Source: an uncultured Lachnospiraceae bacterium (GTDB taxonomy: Bacteria; Bacillota; Clostridia; Lachnospirales; Lachnospiraceae). Taken from it: a DNA stretch of 45,107 bases. Under the pieces are notes generated by a model. It saw only the letters and a list, made by a program, of their open reading frames with translations. It had not been told where the DNA came from and made no database searches. Where the stretch lies: assembly GCA_947591245.1 (NCBI GenBank), contig CANQCY010000013.1:1-45107 (forward strand), in the 5' to 3' direction. The position numbers were made by a program, and so were the translations under genes. This document shows, in pieces, positions 16,582-25,079 of this stretch; within the stretch, counting starts at the first letter, position 1, and each line of letters opens with the position of its first letter.

Positions 16582-17301
16582 TTATTTTGAGAAGCGATGG
16601 TTTTTACGGTATTCTTTTGGCAGAGTCTGAAAATATGCCTTGAACGCCGAAGCGAACCTGCTTTGGCTTTCATATCCGACCCGCTGTCCGATTTCTGCAA
16701 TACTCAGGTCAGTCTCTGAAAGAAGATTTGCCGCCAGTTCCATGCGGCGCTCCTTGATGTGGGCTGCAATGGAAGTTCCATAGACGGACTTGAATACTTC
16801 TTTCAAAGTAGTGGGATTGATCAGGTACCGCTTGGAAAGGGCGTCAATTGTAATCCGCTGTCCGATATTCTGCATAAGATATTCATGAATGTTACGGATC
16901 GTTTCGATCTGTTCGGACGGATATTCTGTCAATTTATTATTCAAGCAGGCAATTTCCATGACCTCTTCGATCATCTGATGCAGGAGGCGGCTCTGTTCGG
17001 TATCTGCGGCACGGTAATAAACTTCCTTTCCCTCACGGCGGCAGACGATCAGCCCGCTGTTTTTTAGCGGCCTTAAGTGATGGGAAACAGCGGGGCTGGA
17101 CATATTTAACATCGCTGAGATATTCAGCACGCATTCTTCGCAGTGGCACAAAAGCCAGAAGATGCGGATTCTCGTAGTGTCGCCGAGCTGTTTAAATACA
17201 TCGGCCACTGTCTGGAAATCATCTACATGGCTTAATTGTTCCCGAATAAGGACGGTTTCCCGCCCCTCTCCATGATAGTGAGGCAATTTCGCATGATTCA
17301 T
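16582..17301 (-). CDS. ArsR-AraC fusion transcriptional regulator of the metal operon
   Basis: 239-residue regulator with two different DNA-binding domains. Residues about 25-100 are an ArsR/SmtB winged helix (QLGDTTRIRIFWLL, SPAVSHHLRPLKNSGLI, REGKEVYYR). Residues about 130-239 are an AraC-type double HTH (ITIDALSKRYLINPTTLKEVFKSVYG, then LSIAEIGQRVGYESQSRFASAFKAYF). Potential metal ligands are an N-terminal His cluster (H3, H8, H10) and C52, C54 and C57; the classical ArsR CxC pair is not intact because the second position is Leu-59. It is divergent from the metal operon and 202 bp away, so I infer it controls that operon and itself. SD AGGAAAGGAAG. Confidence 0.88.
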   Translation of the reverse strand: MNHAKLPHYHGEGRETVLIREQLSHVDDFQTVADVFKQLGDTTRIRIFWLLCHCEECVLNISAMLNMSSPAVSHHLRPLKNSGLIVCRREGKEVYYRAADTEQSRLLHQMIEEVMEIACLNNKLTEYPSEQIETIRNIHEYLMQNIGQRITIDALSKRYLINPTTLKEVFKSVYGTSIAAHIKERRMELAANLLSETDLSIAEIGQRVGYESQSRFASAFKAYFQTLPKEYRKNHRFSK

Positions 17302-17350
17302 TATGTTCTTCCTTTCCTTTTATGCTTCTCGCGAAGCAGCTGACTCTATT

Positions 17351-17386
17351 TTCGCCCAATCAGAAATACATTTCGCCCATTCGGAA
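17351..17386. promoter_or_regulatory. Direct repeat with 21-bp period, candidate AraC-type operator
   Basis: TTCGCCCAATCAGAA (17351-17365) and TTCGCCCATTCGGAA (17372-17386) agree at 13 of 15 positions and start exactly 21 bp apart, two helical turns, the usual arrangement of AraC-family half-sites. The pair ends 18 bp upstream of the -35 box of the metal operon, a suitable place for an activator. Binding by the neighbouring fusion regulator is inference. Confidence 0.6.
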
Positions 17387-17404
17387 GGGAATCCATTCCG
17401 GGTA

Positions 17405-17433
17405 TTGACTTAGTATTTTATATGTATTATACT
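17405..17433 (+). promoter_or_regulatory. Promoter of the metal operon
   Basis: TTGACT (17405-17410), 17-nt spacer, TATACT (17428-17433): one mismatch to consensus in each box. Transcription would start near 17440, about 64 nt before the HMA gene. Confidence 0.75.
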
Positions 17434-17441
17434 ACAACCAT

Positions 17442-17467
17442 AATGATTAAACAAGTACTTAATTATT
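17442..17467. promoter_or_regulatory. Inverted repeat at the transcription start, candidate ArsR-type operator
   Basis: AATGATTAA (17442-17450) and TTAATTATT (17459-17467) are inverted copies with 8 of 9 bases matching and an 8-bp spacer. The AT-rich dyad just after the -10 box is where ArsR/SmtB repressors normally bind. The N-terminal domain of the adjacent regulator is the obvious candidate ligand (inference). Confidence 0.5.
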
Positions 17468-17503
17468 GAATCAAAAAAATTATTTTTGAGGAGGATTATC
17501 CCT

Positions 17504-17722
17504 ATGAAAAAGACTTACAAGATCGACGTAGATTGCGCCAACTGCGCAAATCTGATGGAGGATGCTGCGCGCAAGACGGATGGCGTGAAGGACGCAACGG
17601 TTAATTTTATGACGCTGAAAATGATTGTCGAGTTTGATGAGGGGCGGGAGCCAAAGACCGTGATGGAGGATGTTCTGAAGGCTTGTAAGAAGGTTGAGCC
17701 TGACTGTGAGATTTTCCTTTGA
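17504..17722 (+). CDS. Small HMA-domain metal-binding protein
   Basis: 72-residue stand-alone heavy-metal-associated domain of the CopZ/CadA-N type. DCANC (residues about 10-14) provides the CxxC metal ligands after the first strand, and the beta-alpha-beta-beta-alpha-beta pattern (VKDATVNFMTLKMIVEF, then VMEDVLKACKKVEPD) is complete. It starts behind GAGGAGG at 17488-17494, so the ATG at 17504 is used. It precedes a P1B ATPase that lacks its own N-terminal HMA domain, so it may act as that pump's detached metal-loading domain or as a chaperone (inference). Confidence 0.9.
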   Translation: MKKTYKIDVDCANCANLMEDAARKTDGVKDATVNFMTLKMIVEFDEGREPKTVMEDVLKACKKVEPDCEIFL

Positions 17723-17781
17723 CCAGGACTGTCTTTATGCTGGAAGGGCAGCCTTAAAATGCGCCGTGCAGTTTAGGGACG

Positions 17782-17802
17782 CCCTTTTTGTTTCAAAAAG
17801 GG
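17782..17802 (+). other. Hairpin touching the ATPase ribosome binding site
   Basis: CCCTTTTTG (17782-17790) and CAAAAAGGG (17794-17802) form a perfect 9-bp stem with a TTT loop; the SD GGAAAGGAGA begins at 17801, inside the stem's end. The structure could lower or tune ATPase translation relative to the HMA protein, or stabilise the upstream mRNA. Confidence 0.5.
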
Positions 17803-17815
17803 AAAGGAGATAACT

Positions 17816-19834
17816 ATGCAGGAAATAATTGTAAATGCGCTGCTCATTGTGGTGATCGCCATGGCAGCCATATTTCTTTTTATTGTCGGAAGGAGTGAAA
17901 ATGGGAGGATGACGAAAAAGCAGAAGAAAATGCTGGTTCGCATTTTGATTTCAGCCGCATTGCTTTTGCTGCTTCAATCTGTATCTGCCGAAACCTTCGA
18001 TCAGCTTGATCATTACCTGTTCCCTTCAGCGGGACGTTTCGCGCGCCTTGTCCTTTATCTGGCCAATTATTTTATTATCGGTTGCGACATTCTGCGAAAA
18101 GCCGTAAAGGGCGTTTTAAACAGGCAGGTGTTTGACGAAAATTTTCTGATGGCAGTCGCTACGATTGGCGCTATGGCGCTTGCCATTTATGAGAATAGCG
18201 ATTATCTGGAGGCAATTGCCGTCATGCTGTTTTATCAGGTTGGCGAATGGTTTCAGGGATATGCTGTGGGAAAAAGCCGTCGGAGTATCAGCGCTCTGAT
18301 GGATATCCGGCCGGATTATGCCAATGTGGAGCGTGATGGCAAATTGGAACAGGTTGATCCTGATGAAGTAGGCGTCGGAAGCGTCATTGTGGTTCGGCCG
18401 GGAGAAAAGGTTCCGATTGACGGTACGATTGTGGAAGGCTCTTCCGCTTTGAATACCAGCGCCCTGACCGGAGAAAGCCTGCCGCGGGAAGCGAAAACCG
18501 GAGATGAGATTATCAGCGGATGCATCAGCCTGACGGGAGTATTAAAGATTCAGACAACAAGGGAATTTGGGGAATCCACGGCGTCCAAAATTCTGGATCT
18601 GGTGGAGAACGCAAGCTCCAGAAAGTCAAAATCCGAGGATTTCATCTCAAAATTTGCAAGGATTTATACGCCCGCGGTATGTTACGGCGCGTTGGCTCTG
18701 GCGATCTTGCCGCCGATCATCCGAATGCTGTTTATGGATCTTCCCGCTGACTGGGGCGTTTGGATTTACCGCGCATTGACATTCCTTGTTATCAGCTGTC
18801 CATGCGCGCTTGTAATCAGCATTCCGTTAAGCTTCTTTGCCGGAATCGGAGGCGCAAGCCGGGAGGGCGTTCTGGTAAAAGGCTCAAATTATCTGGAAAT
18901 CCTCTCTCGGACAAAGTATGTTGTATTTGATAAAACCGGTACTCTGACACAGGGCGTTTTTGAAGTGAATGGAATCCACCACAATGAGATGGATGATAAA
19001 AAGCTGGTCGAGTATGCCGCACTGGCGGAAAGCGCATCTTCCCACCCCATCAGCAAGAGCCTGCAGCGCGCTTACGGAAAAGAGCCGGATCGTACCCGCG
19101 TGAGCGATATTCAGGAAATCAGCGGAAACGGCATCATTGCCAGAGTGGACGGCGTGGAGGTTGCCGCCGGCAACGATAAGCTGATGAAGCGTTTGAATAT
19201 ACCATATATTGGCTGCCATCACGCCGGCACCATTATTCATATGGCAATCAGCGGGGAATATATGGGGCATATTGTAATCTCTGATGTCGTAAAACCGGAT
19301 TCTGAGGCTGCTATTGCCGCCTTAAAAACAGCGGGCGTTGAAAAAACCGTGATGCTGACCGGTGATGCGAAGAAGGCGGCCGATCAGGCGGCGTATTCTC
19401 TCGGCGTTGATGAAGTGTACAGTGAACTGCTCCCCGCAGATAAGGTGTCCAAAGTGGAAGAACTTCTGCGTATGAAGCCTGGCAAAGCAAAGCTGGCTTT
19501 TGTGGGGGATGGAATCAATGATGCGCCGGCGCTGTCCCGCGCGGATATCGGCATCGCCATGGGAGCTATGGGCTCCGACGCGGCTATTGAGGCGGCGGAT
19601 ATTGTGCTGATGGATGATGATCCGATGAAGATTTCAAAAGCGATTAAAATATCAAGAAAATGCTTGAGAATTGTTTATCAGAATATTATAATGGCTCTGG
19701 GGGTTAAGTTTGCCTGCCTGATTTTGGGCGCGATTGGCGTCGCCAATATGTATCTCGCAATTTTTGCAGATGTCGGCGTTATGATACTGGCCGTTTTGAA
19801 TGCGATACGCTGCCTGTTTGTGAAAAAATTATAA
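17816..19834 (+). CDS. P1B-2-type heavy-metal ATPase (Zn/Cd/Pb class)
   Basis: Membrane pump that moves divalent soft metals across the cytoplasmic membrane using ATP, normally outward. The 672 residues have the CPC transmembrane motif (C328-P329-C330), the phosphorylation site DKTGTLTQ with D372, TGES in the actuator domain, an HP dipeptide (SSHPIS), and the hinge GDGINDAPAL. Near the C-terminus a lysine in a membrane helix and then ADVGV fit the P1B-2 (Zn2+/Cd2+/Pb2+) signature and not the copper one. There is no N-terminal HMA domain; the separate HMA gene upstream may replace it. SD AAAGGAGA. A short 48-nt gap leads to feoAB, so the two are likely co-transcribed. Confidence 0.93.
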   Translation: MQEIIVNALLIVVIAMAAIFLFIVGRSENGRMTKKQKKMLVRILISAALLLLLQSVSAETFDQLDHYLFPSAGRFARLVLYLANYFIIGCDILRKAVKGVLNRQVFDENFLMAVATIGAMALAIYENSDYLEAIAVMLFYQVGEWFQGYAVGKSRRSISALMDIRPDYANVERDGKLEQVDPDEVGVGSVIVVRPGEKVPIDGTIVEGSSALNTSALTGESLPREAKTGDEIISGCISLTGVLKIQTTREFGESTASKILDLVENASSRKSKSEDFISKFARIYTPAVCYGALALAILPPIIRMLFMDLPADWGVWIYRALTFLVISCPCALVISIPLSFFAGIGGASREGVLVKGSNYLEILSRTKYVVFDKTGTLTQGVFEVNGIHHNEMDDKKLVEYAALAESASSHPISKSLQRAYGKEPDRTRVSDIQEISGNGIIARVDGVEVAAGNDKLMKRLNIPYIGCHHAGTIIHMAISGEYMGHIVISDVVKPDSEAAIAALKTAGVEKTVMLTGDAKKAADQAAYSLGVDEVYSELLPADKVSKVEELLRMKPGKAKLAFVGDGINDAPALSRADIGIAMGAMGSDAAIEAADIVLMDDDPMKISKAIKISRKCLRIVYQNIIMALGVKFACLILGAIGVANMYLAIFADVGVMILAVLNAIRCLFVKKL

Positions 19835-19882
19835 GATGGGATGGAACATATCCCGGTACGCTGGAGATGAGGTGGAATGTTG

Positions 19883-22264
19883 ATGACAATGGATGAATTA
19901 AAGCCAAAGCAGAGCGCTTATATCCGTTCTGTGGGAGGAGATGGCGCGCTTCGGCATCATTTGCTGGATATGGGGCTGACTCCGCGGACAGAAGTTACGC
20001 TTCAGAAAATCGCTCCTATGGGAGACCCGGTGCAGATCGAACTAAGAGGTTATGAGCTGACGCTGCGGCTGGATGAAGCGCGAAAAATTGAGATTGAGAA
20101 CATACATGCAAAGACGGCAGTCCCCCATATTGAACAGAGGCTGGCAGCGGTAGCGCATCCGGGCGTAGGCGAGCTTGGAAGGGCGGAAAGTTATCGTGCT
20201 CATAAAGCGGGCAAGAAGATTCCGAAAGGCGAAAAGCTTACGTTTGCATTGGCGGGCAACCAAAACTGTGGAAAAACAACTTTGTTTAACCAGCTGACGG
20301 GCGCCAATCAGCATGTCGGAAATTTTCCGGGCGTGACGGTGGACTGTAAAGACGGGACAATCCGTAATCATCCGGAGGCTTCCGTAACAGATCTGCCCGG
20401 AATCTATTCCCTTTCTCCTTATTCCAGCGAGGAAATTGTAACAAGGGATTTTTTGATGGATTCGCATCCAAATGGAATTATCAATATCATTGACGCTACC
20501 AACATGGAGCGGAATCTGTATCTTACCATGCAGATTATGGAACTCGGAATCCCTATGGTTCTTGCGCTTAATATGATGGATGAGGTCAGGGCAAACGGAG
20601 GCTCTGTGAGGGTAAATGAATTGGAAGAAATTCTCGGCATTCCTGTTGTTCCGATTTCAGCGGCTAAAAATGAAGGAATCGAAGAACTCATTGACCATGC
20701 AATCCATGTGGCAAGGCACAGGGAACTCCCCGGAAGGGTTGATTTTTGCCCGGCAAGCAGCGGTGAAGACGATCCTGTGGGCGCGGTCCATCGATGTATT
20801 CATGCGGCAATACACACTTTGGAATTTGATGCAAGGGAAAAAGGGCTGCCTGTTCGTTTTGCGGCGACAAAACTTGTGGAAAACGATCATTTGATTGCAG
20901 AAAAGCTATGCCTTGCCCCCGAAAAACAAACGGCGTTTGAACATCTCGTATCTGTTATGGAAAAGGAAACAGGGCTTGACCGGGAGGCTGCACTGGCAGA
21001 CATGCGATTCTCATTTATAGAATCCCTGTGTGAAAAAACCGTGGTGCGTCCTCATGAAAGCAGAGAGCATAAACGGAGTATGGCGATAGATCGTATTTTG
21101 ACCGGTAAATATACAGCGATTCCATGTTTTATCGGTATTATGGCGTTTATATTCGCTATGACGTTCAGTTTTGCCGGCGCGCTGCTTTCCGATTTAATGA
21201 CCATGGGGGTAGATGCGGCGATCGCATTGCTGGATCAGCTGCTTGCGGCGGTCGAGATCAATCCGGTGATTCACTCCCTTGTGATTGATGGTATTTGCAG
21301 TGGAGTGGGAAGCGTGCTGAGCTTCCTGCCAACTATTGTGACATTGTTTTTCTTTCTGTCTATTTTAGAAGATACGGGGTATATGGCAAGGGTTGCTTTT
21401 GTCATGGACAGACTGTTGCGGAAAATTGGACTTTCCGGCAGGAGCGTTGTTCCCATGCTGATTGGTTTTGGCTGCTCTGTTCCTGCCATTATGTCAACCA
21501 GAACGCTTTCCAGCGAACGCGACCGTAAGATGACGATTCTGCTCACGCCCTTTATGAGCTGTACGGCGAAACTGCCTATTTATTCTATGATGGTCAGCGC
21601 GTTTTTTTCAAGGAAATACCAAGCGCTTGTTATGATTGGATTATACGTCCTTGGAATTGTATGCGCCATTTTGTACGCATTGATTTTGAAAAAGACAAAG
21701 TACCACGGAGAGCCGGTTCCGTTTGTCATGGAACTTCCTAATTACCGGCTTCCATCATCAAAAAGCGTGCTGCAGCTTATTTTTGAAAAAGCGAAAGGAT
21801 TTGTCAGAAAAGCATTTACAATTATATTTGCGGCGTCCATTGTAATCTGGTTTTTGCAGACCTTTGATATCCGCTTTAATATTGCAGCTTCATCAGAGGA
21901 AAGTTTGCTGGCAATGTTAGGAGGTCTTGCAGCCCCGGTATTTGTCCCGTTGGGATTTGGGGATTGGAGGATTTCTACGGCGCTGATTACCGGGTTTACG
22001 GCAAAAGAGAATGTGGTATCCACTCTTACCGTGCTGTTAGGCGGAGATGTGTCTTTGCTGGGAACATTATTTACGCCGTTTACCGCAGTTGTATTTTTGG
22101 CGTTTACATTGCTTTATACGCCATGCGTGGCGGCGGTTGCAACAGTAAAGCGCGAAATGGGCGGCGTAAAGGCGGCGTTTTGCGCCGTAATCGTTCAGTG
22201 TGTAATTGCATGGATCGTTGCTTTTTTCATCCATGCAATAGGAATGGCTGCCGGATTGGCATAG
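19883..22264 (+). CDS. feoB: Fused FeoA-FeoB ferrous iron transporter
   Basis: Fe2+ uptake protein with FeoA and FeoB in one chain, 793 residues. The N-terminal SH3-like FeoA domain spans about residues 1-75 (MDELKPKQSAYIRSV, LDMGLTPRTEV). A linker leads to the G domain with G1 GNQNCGKT, G3 DLPG and G4 NMMD, then about eight or more membrane segments with the two Gate regions around GFGCSVPAIMSTRTL and AKENVVSTLTVLLGG. The ATG at 19883 has GAGGTGG 7 nt upstream; the ATG at 19877 is too close to that SD. Co-location with a Zn/Cd-type pump and an HMA protein is unusual for feo genes. Confidence 0.94.
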   Translation: MTMDELKPKQSAYIRSVGGDGALRHHLLDMGLTPRTEVTLQKIAPMGDPVQIELRGYELTLRLDEARKIEIENIHAKTAVPHIEQRLAAVAHPGVGELGRAESYRAHKAGKKIPKGEKLTFALAGNQNCGKTTLFNQLTGANQHVGNFPGVTVDCKDGTIRNHPEASVTDLPGIYSLSPYSSEEIVTRDFLMDSHPNGIINIIDATNMERNLYLTMQIMELGIPMVLALNMMDEVRANGGSVRVNELEEILGIPVVPISAAKNEGIEELIDHAIHVARHRELPGRVDFCPASSGEDDPVGAVHRCIHAAIHTLEFDAREKGLPVRFAATKLVENDHLIAEKLCLAPEKQTAFEHLVSVMEKETGLDREAALADMRFSFIESLCEKTVVRPHESREHKRSMAIDRILTGKYTAIPCFIGIMAFIFAMTFSFAGALLSDLMTMGVDAAIALLDQLLAAVEINPVIHSLVIDGICSGVGSVLSFLPTIVTLFFFLSILEDTGYMARVAFVMDRLLRKIGLSGRSVVPMLIGFGCSVPAIMSTRTLSSERDRKMTILLTPFMSCTAKLPIYSMMVSAFFSRKYQALVMIGLYVLGIVCAILYALILKKTKYHGEPVPFVMELPNYRLPSSKSVLQLIFEKAKGFVRKAFTIIFAASIVIWFLQTFDIRFNIAASSEESLLAMLGGLAAPVFVPLGFGDWRISTALITGFTAKENVVSTLTVLLGGDVSLLGTLFTPFTAVVFLAFTLLYTPCVAAVATVKREMGGVKAAFCAVIVQCVIAWIVAFFIHAIGMAAGLA

Positions 22265-22278
22265 AGGGGGGATTGTTG

Positions 22279-22410
22279 ATGAATATTGCGAGCATTCTGG
22301 CACTCTGTATTGTGGCTGTGTTGCTGATATTAGCCATTATTTGTTCCCGTAAAAACAAAGAGGGCGAATGCGGCGGCAACTGTGCTGAATGCAAGCTGTG
22401 CAGGAAATAG
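22279..22410 (+). CDS. FeoB-associated Cys-rich membrane protein
   Basis: 43-residue protein with one N-terminal membrane helix (IASILALCIVAVLLILAIIC) and a cytoplasmic Cys-rich tail, CGGNCAECKLC. This is the layout of the FeoB-associated Cys-rich family found after feoB in many Clostridia, perhaps the counterpart of FeoC. SD GAGGGGGG. It is 14 nt after feoB and ends the operon; the next gene is convergent after 20 nt, with no obvious terminator between. Confidence 0.88.
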   Translation: MNIASILALCIVAVLLILAIICSRKNKEGECGGNCAECKLCRK

Positions 22411-22430
22411 TGCAACAGGCCGCCATTTTC

Positions 22431-25079
22431 CTATGCGAGGTACTCTTTCATGATCTGGTACAGTTTTTCTATCTGGAACGGCTTTGCGAGGTGGTCGTTC
22501 ATGCCGGCGTCAATCGCCGCAATCTTATCCTCCTCGAATGCGTTCGCCGTCATCGCTACAATCGGGATTTCGGCAAGGGCGGGATCGCTCAGCTTCCGTA
22601 TCTCGCGGGTGGCCTGGTAGCCGTCCATGACCGGCATCATAACATCCATCAGCACAAGCCCTATATCTCCCGCGCTGTTTTTCACCGCGTCCACAGCCTC
22701 CTGCCCATTGGACGCCGTCTCTACGACCAGCCCCGCCTCTTCCAGTATCGCGACCGCGATCTCGCGGTTTATCTCGATATCGTCGACAAGAAGCACTTTT
22801 TGGCCCGTGAACTGCTCCGGGACGATCTCCTGTGTCTGCAGCGCGGAATCGCCGTCGCCAGCACTCTGCAAAACACTGTAAAGCTCGGACAAAAACAGCG
22901 GCTTTGCGCAAAACGCCGTCACTCCCGCTTCTCTTGCTTCCGTTTCAATATCCGTCCAATCATAAGCCGTCAGTATGATGATGGTCGCCGATTCGCCGAC
23001 CTCCTGGCGGATCCTCCGGACGACTTCGATGCCGTTCATATCAGGCATGAGCCAGTCGATGATATATACCTGGAACGGCTCGTTCTGCTGGGCCGCATAT
23101 TTTGCGCGGTAAACCGCCTCTTTGCCGGACGTCGTCCATTCCGGCATAAGGCCGACGATGCGCAGCATTTTTTCGACGCTCGTGCAGCTGTCCATGTTGT
23201 CGTCGGCAATCAGCGCGCGGAAGCCCTCGATGCTTTTGATGACCGTGATTTTCTGCTCATTTCCGCTCACCCCAAAGCGGACGGACACGGTAAATTCCGA
23301 CCCTTCTCCGGGCTTGCTTTTTACGTCTATCGTGCCGTTCATCATGTCCACGATATTTTTTGTTATCGCCATCCCGAGGCCCGTCCCCTGGATGCCGCTG
23401 ACGGTCGAATTTTCTTCCCTGGTGAACGGTTCAAATATTTTCTTGATAAACTCCTCATTCATGCCGATGCCGGTATCGCGCACGATAAACTGATAGTCGG
23501 CATACCCCTCCGGCGCATTCGGCTTTTCCGCCACGCACAGCGCGACCGTCCCTCCGGGGGGCGTGAATTTGACCGCATTCGACATGATGTTGATCAGCAC
23601 CTGATTTAAACGCAGTTTGTCGCAGATAATATTTTCGTGTTCCACATCTACCGTGTCGATATAAAAATTCAGGCGCTTGGCCTTGACGTCGGACTGGAGG
23701 ATATTCCTCAAGTCGTGCATAATTGTCGAAAGCGAACACTCTTTTTCTTCTATCTTGACTTTTCCGCTCTCTATGCGGCTCATATCAAGAACGTCGTTGA
23801 TGAGGGACAGGAGATGCTCGCTGGAAACCATGATTTTTGAAAGATAGTTCTTGACGGATTCCTTATCGTCAATGTGCGTGGCGGCAAGGGAAGTAAACCC
23901 TATGATCGCATTCATGGGCGTCCGTATGTCGTGGGACATATTGTTTAAAAATGCGGTCTTGGCGTGGTTGGCGCGCTGTGAAACGATATAGGCCTGCTCC
24001 GCCTCGTACTTCGCCTGTTCCAGCTGCTTATTCATCTGCCGGAGCCTTTCCCCCTCCCTGTGTTCCGCCTTCAGAAGCCATCTCGTATGCACTGTCTTCA
24101 ACATGAACAGCATGATGACCAAGATGGCGACTAGGAAAAATACCGCTGTCACGCCGACTGTCCTGAGTACGGAATTGACGACCGCGACCGTCCCCTGCGC
24201 CACTTCCTCGGCGGGATTGATATACATGACGACCCAGTCGTTATCCTTCATTTTATTCATCGCATAGAAGCACTCCGTCCCCTTTATGCTGACATGGGAT
24301 AGGATCTGGCCTTCTTCCAGCTTATCCAGCTGTTCGTCAAAATTCCCGCCAGCCTCTTGTACAGCCTCCCTCATGGCGTTGAATACATTGTATCCCGGCA
24401 CGAGGTTTTTGTGTTTTGTCTCATCCACATAAAGTTTTGAGCCGTCCCTGCTGAGGATGTATGTACTGTTATTTCCGTTGTATGTGGGGCTCCTGAAAAT
24501 AGCTCCTATCGTCTCCATGCCCGCGCTGACCCCGACAAAGCAGATTTCTTTGCCTGTATTGGAAATTTCTATGGGCGCATCCAGCCGGTATACGAATACG
24601 ATGTCATTTTCGACATTCAGCGCATTGTATTTGATAAAGCTTATGCGCTCCGTACAGTTTACCAAAGGCGCGGTGTCGCTTATGATCCCGCTGTCCCCGT
24701 TCGGCGTGTACATCCTCCCGTCCTCGTCGATCACGGCCGGCATGGACTCATCCTCCCGGTAATGCCCGTATTCCTCTTCTTTTTTTAAGAACGCTATTAA
24801 TTCCTCTGATGTGCGCGGCGTCGCATCGTCCAGGCGCCTGTTCACTTCGATGGCTTCATTCCAGTACTTTAAAAGCTCCTCTTCCGTGCCGCCAAAAATT
24901 TGGGCGGTAATTTCTGAGAGCTGGCTGGTCCGTTCTTTATACACCATGTCATTTAGCGATGCATGTAATTCTCTTATGATAAAAATTCCACTGACTGCAG
25001 CGATAACAGCCGCAGCGGCGGCAATCAATAATATTATGTGATATTTTTTTCCTATATGGATTTTCTTCATTTTACTCAT
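22431..25079 (-). CDS. Hybrid sensor histidine kinase with two receiver domains
   Basis: 882-residue membrane kinase. One membrane helix at about residues 14-36 and another at 305-328 frame an extracellular sensor domain of about 270 residues, Cache-like in appearance. Then follow a short coiled coil, the HisKA domain with H383 in MSHDIRTPMNA, the ATPase domain (N box NAVKFTPPGG, DTGIGM, GTGLGM), a first receiver (acidic pair in IADDN, phospho-acceptor D675, Lys-726) and a second receiver (VDDIEINR, D812, Lys in AKPF). No output regulator or Hpt domain is encoded nearby. Its start overlaps the solute-binding lipoprotein gene by 8 nt, so the two are translationally coupled and probably sense the same ligand (inference). 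Confidence 0.93.
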   Translation of the reverse strand: MSKMKKIHIGKKYHIILLIAAAAAVIAAVSGIFIIRELHASLNDMVYKERTSQLSEITAQIFGGTEEELLKYWNEAIEVNRRLDDATPRTSEELIAFLKKEEEYGHYREDESMPAVIDEDGRMYTPNGDSGIISDTAPLVNCTERISFIKYNALNVENDIVFVYRLDAPIEISNTGKEICFVGVSAGMETIGAIFRSPTYNGNNSTYILSRDGSKLYVDETKHKNLVPGYNVFNAMREAVQEAGGNFDEQLDKLEEGQILSHVSIKGTECFYAMNKMKDNDWVVMYINPAEEVAQGTVAVVNSVLRTVGVTAVFFLVAILVIMLFMLKTVHTRWLLKAEHREGERLRQMNKQLEQAKYEAEQAYIVSQRANHAKTAFLNNMSHDIRTPMNAIIGFTSLAATHIDDKESVKNYLSKIMVSSEHLLSLINDVLDMSRIESGKVKIEEKECSLSTIMHDLRNILQSDVKAKRLNFYIDTVDVEHENIICDKLRLNQVLINIMSNAVKFTPPGGTVALCVAEKPNAPEGYADYQFIVRDTGIGMNEEFIKKIFEPFTREENSTVSGIQGTGLGMAITKNIVDMMNGTIDVKSKPGEGSEFTVSVRFGVSGNEQKITVIKSIEGFRALIADDNMDSCTSVEKMLRIVGLMPEWTTSGKEAVYRAKYAAQQNEPFQVYIIDWLMPDMNGIEVVRRIRQEVGESATIIILTAYDWTDIETEAREAGVTAFCAKPLFLSELYSVLQSAGDGDSALQTQEIVPEQFTGQKVLLVDDIEINREIAVAILEEAGLVVETASNGQEAVDAVKNSAGDIGLVLMDVMMPVMDGYQATREIRKLSDPALAEIPIVAMTANAFEEDKIAAIDAGMNDHLAKPFQIEKLYQIMKEYLA

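Noticed and set aside
16582-22410. Mobile metal-resistance island
   Set aside because: No integrase, transposase, inverted terminal repeats or tRNA at either end; base use looks like the neighbours.
22389-23609. 406-codon open frame on the plus strand
   Set aside because: Antisense to the receiver domains of the hybrid kinase; protein is His/Arg-rich without domain patterns, and it would overlap the end of the FeoB-associated gene.
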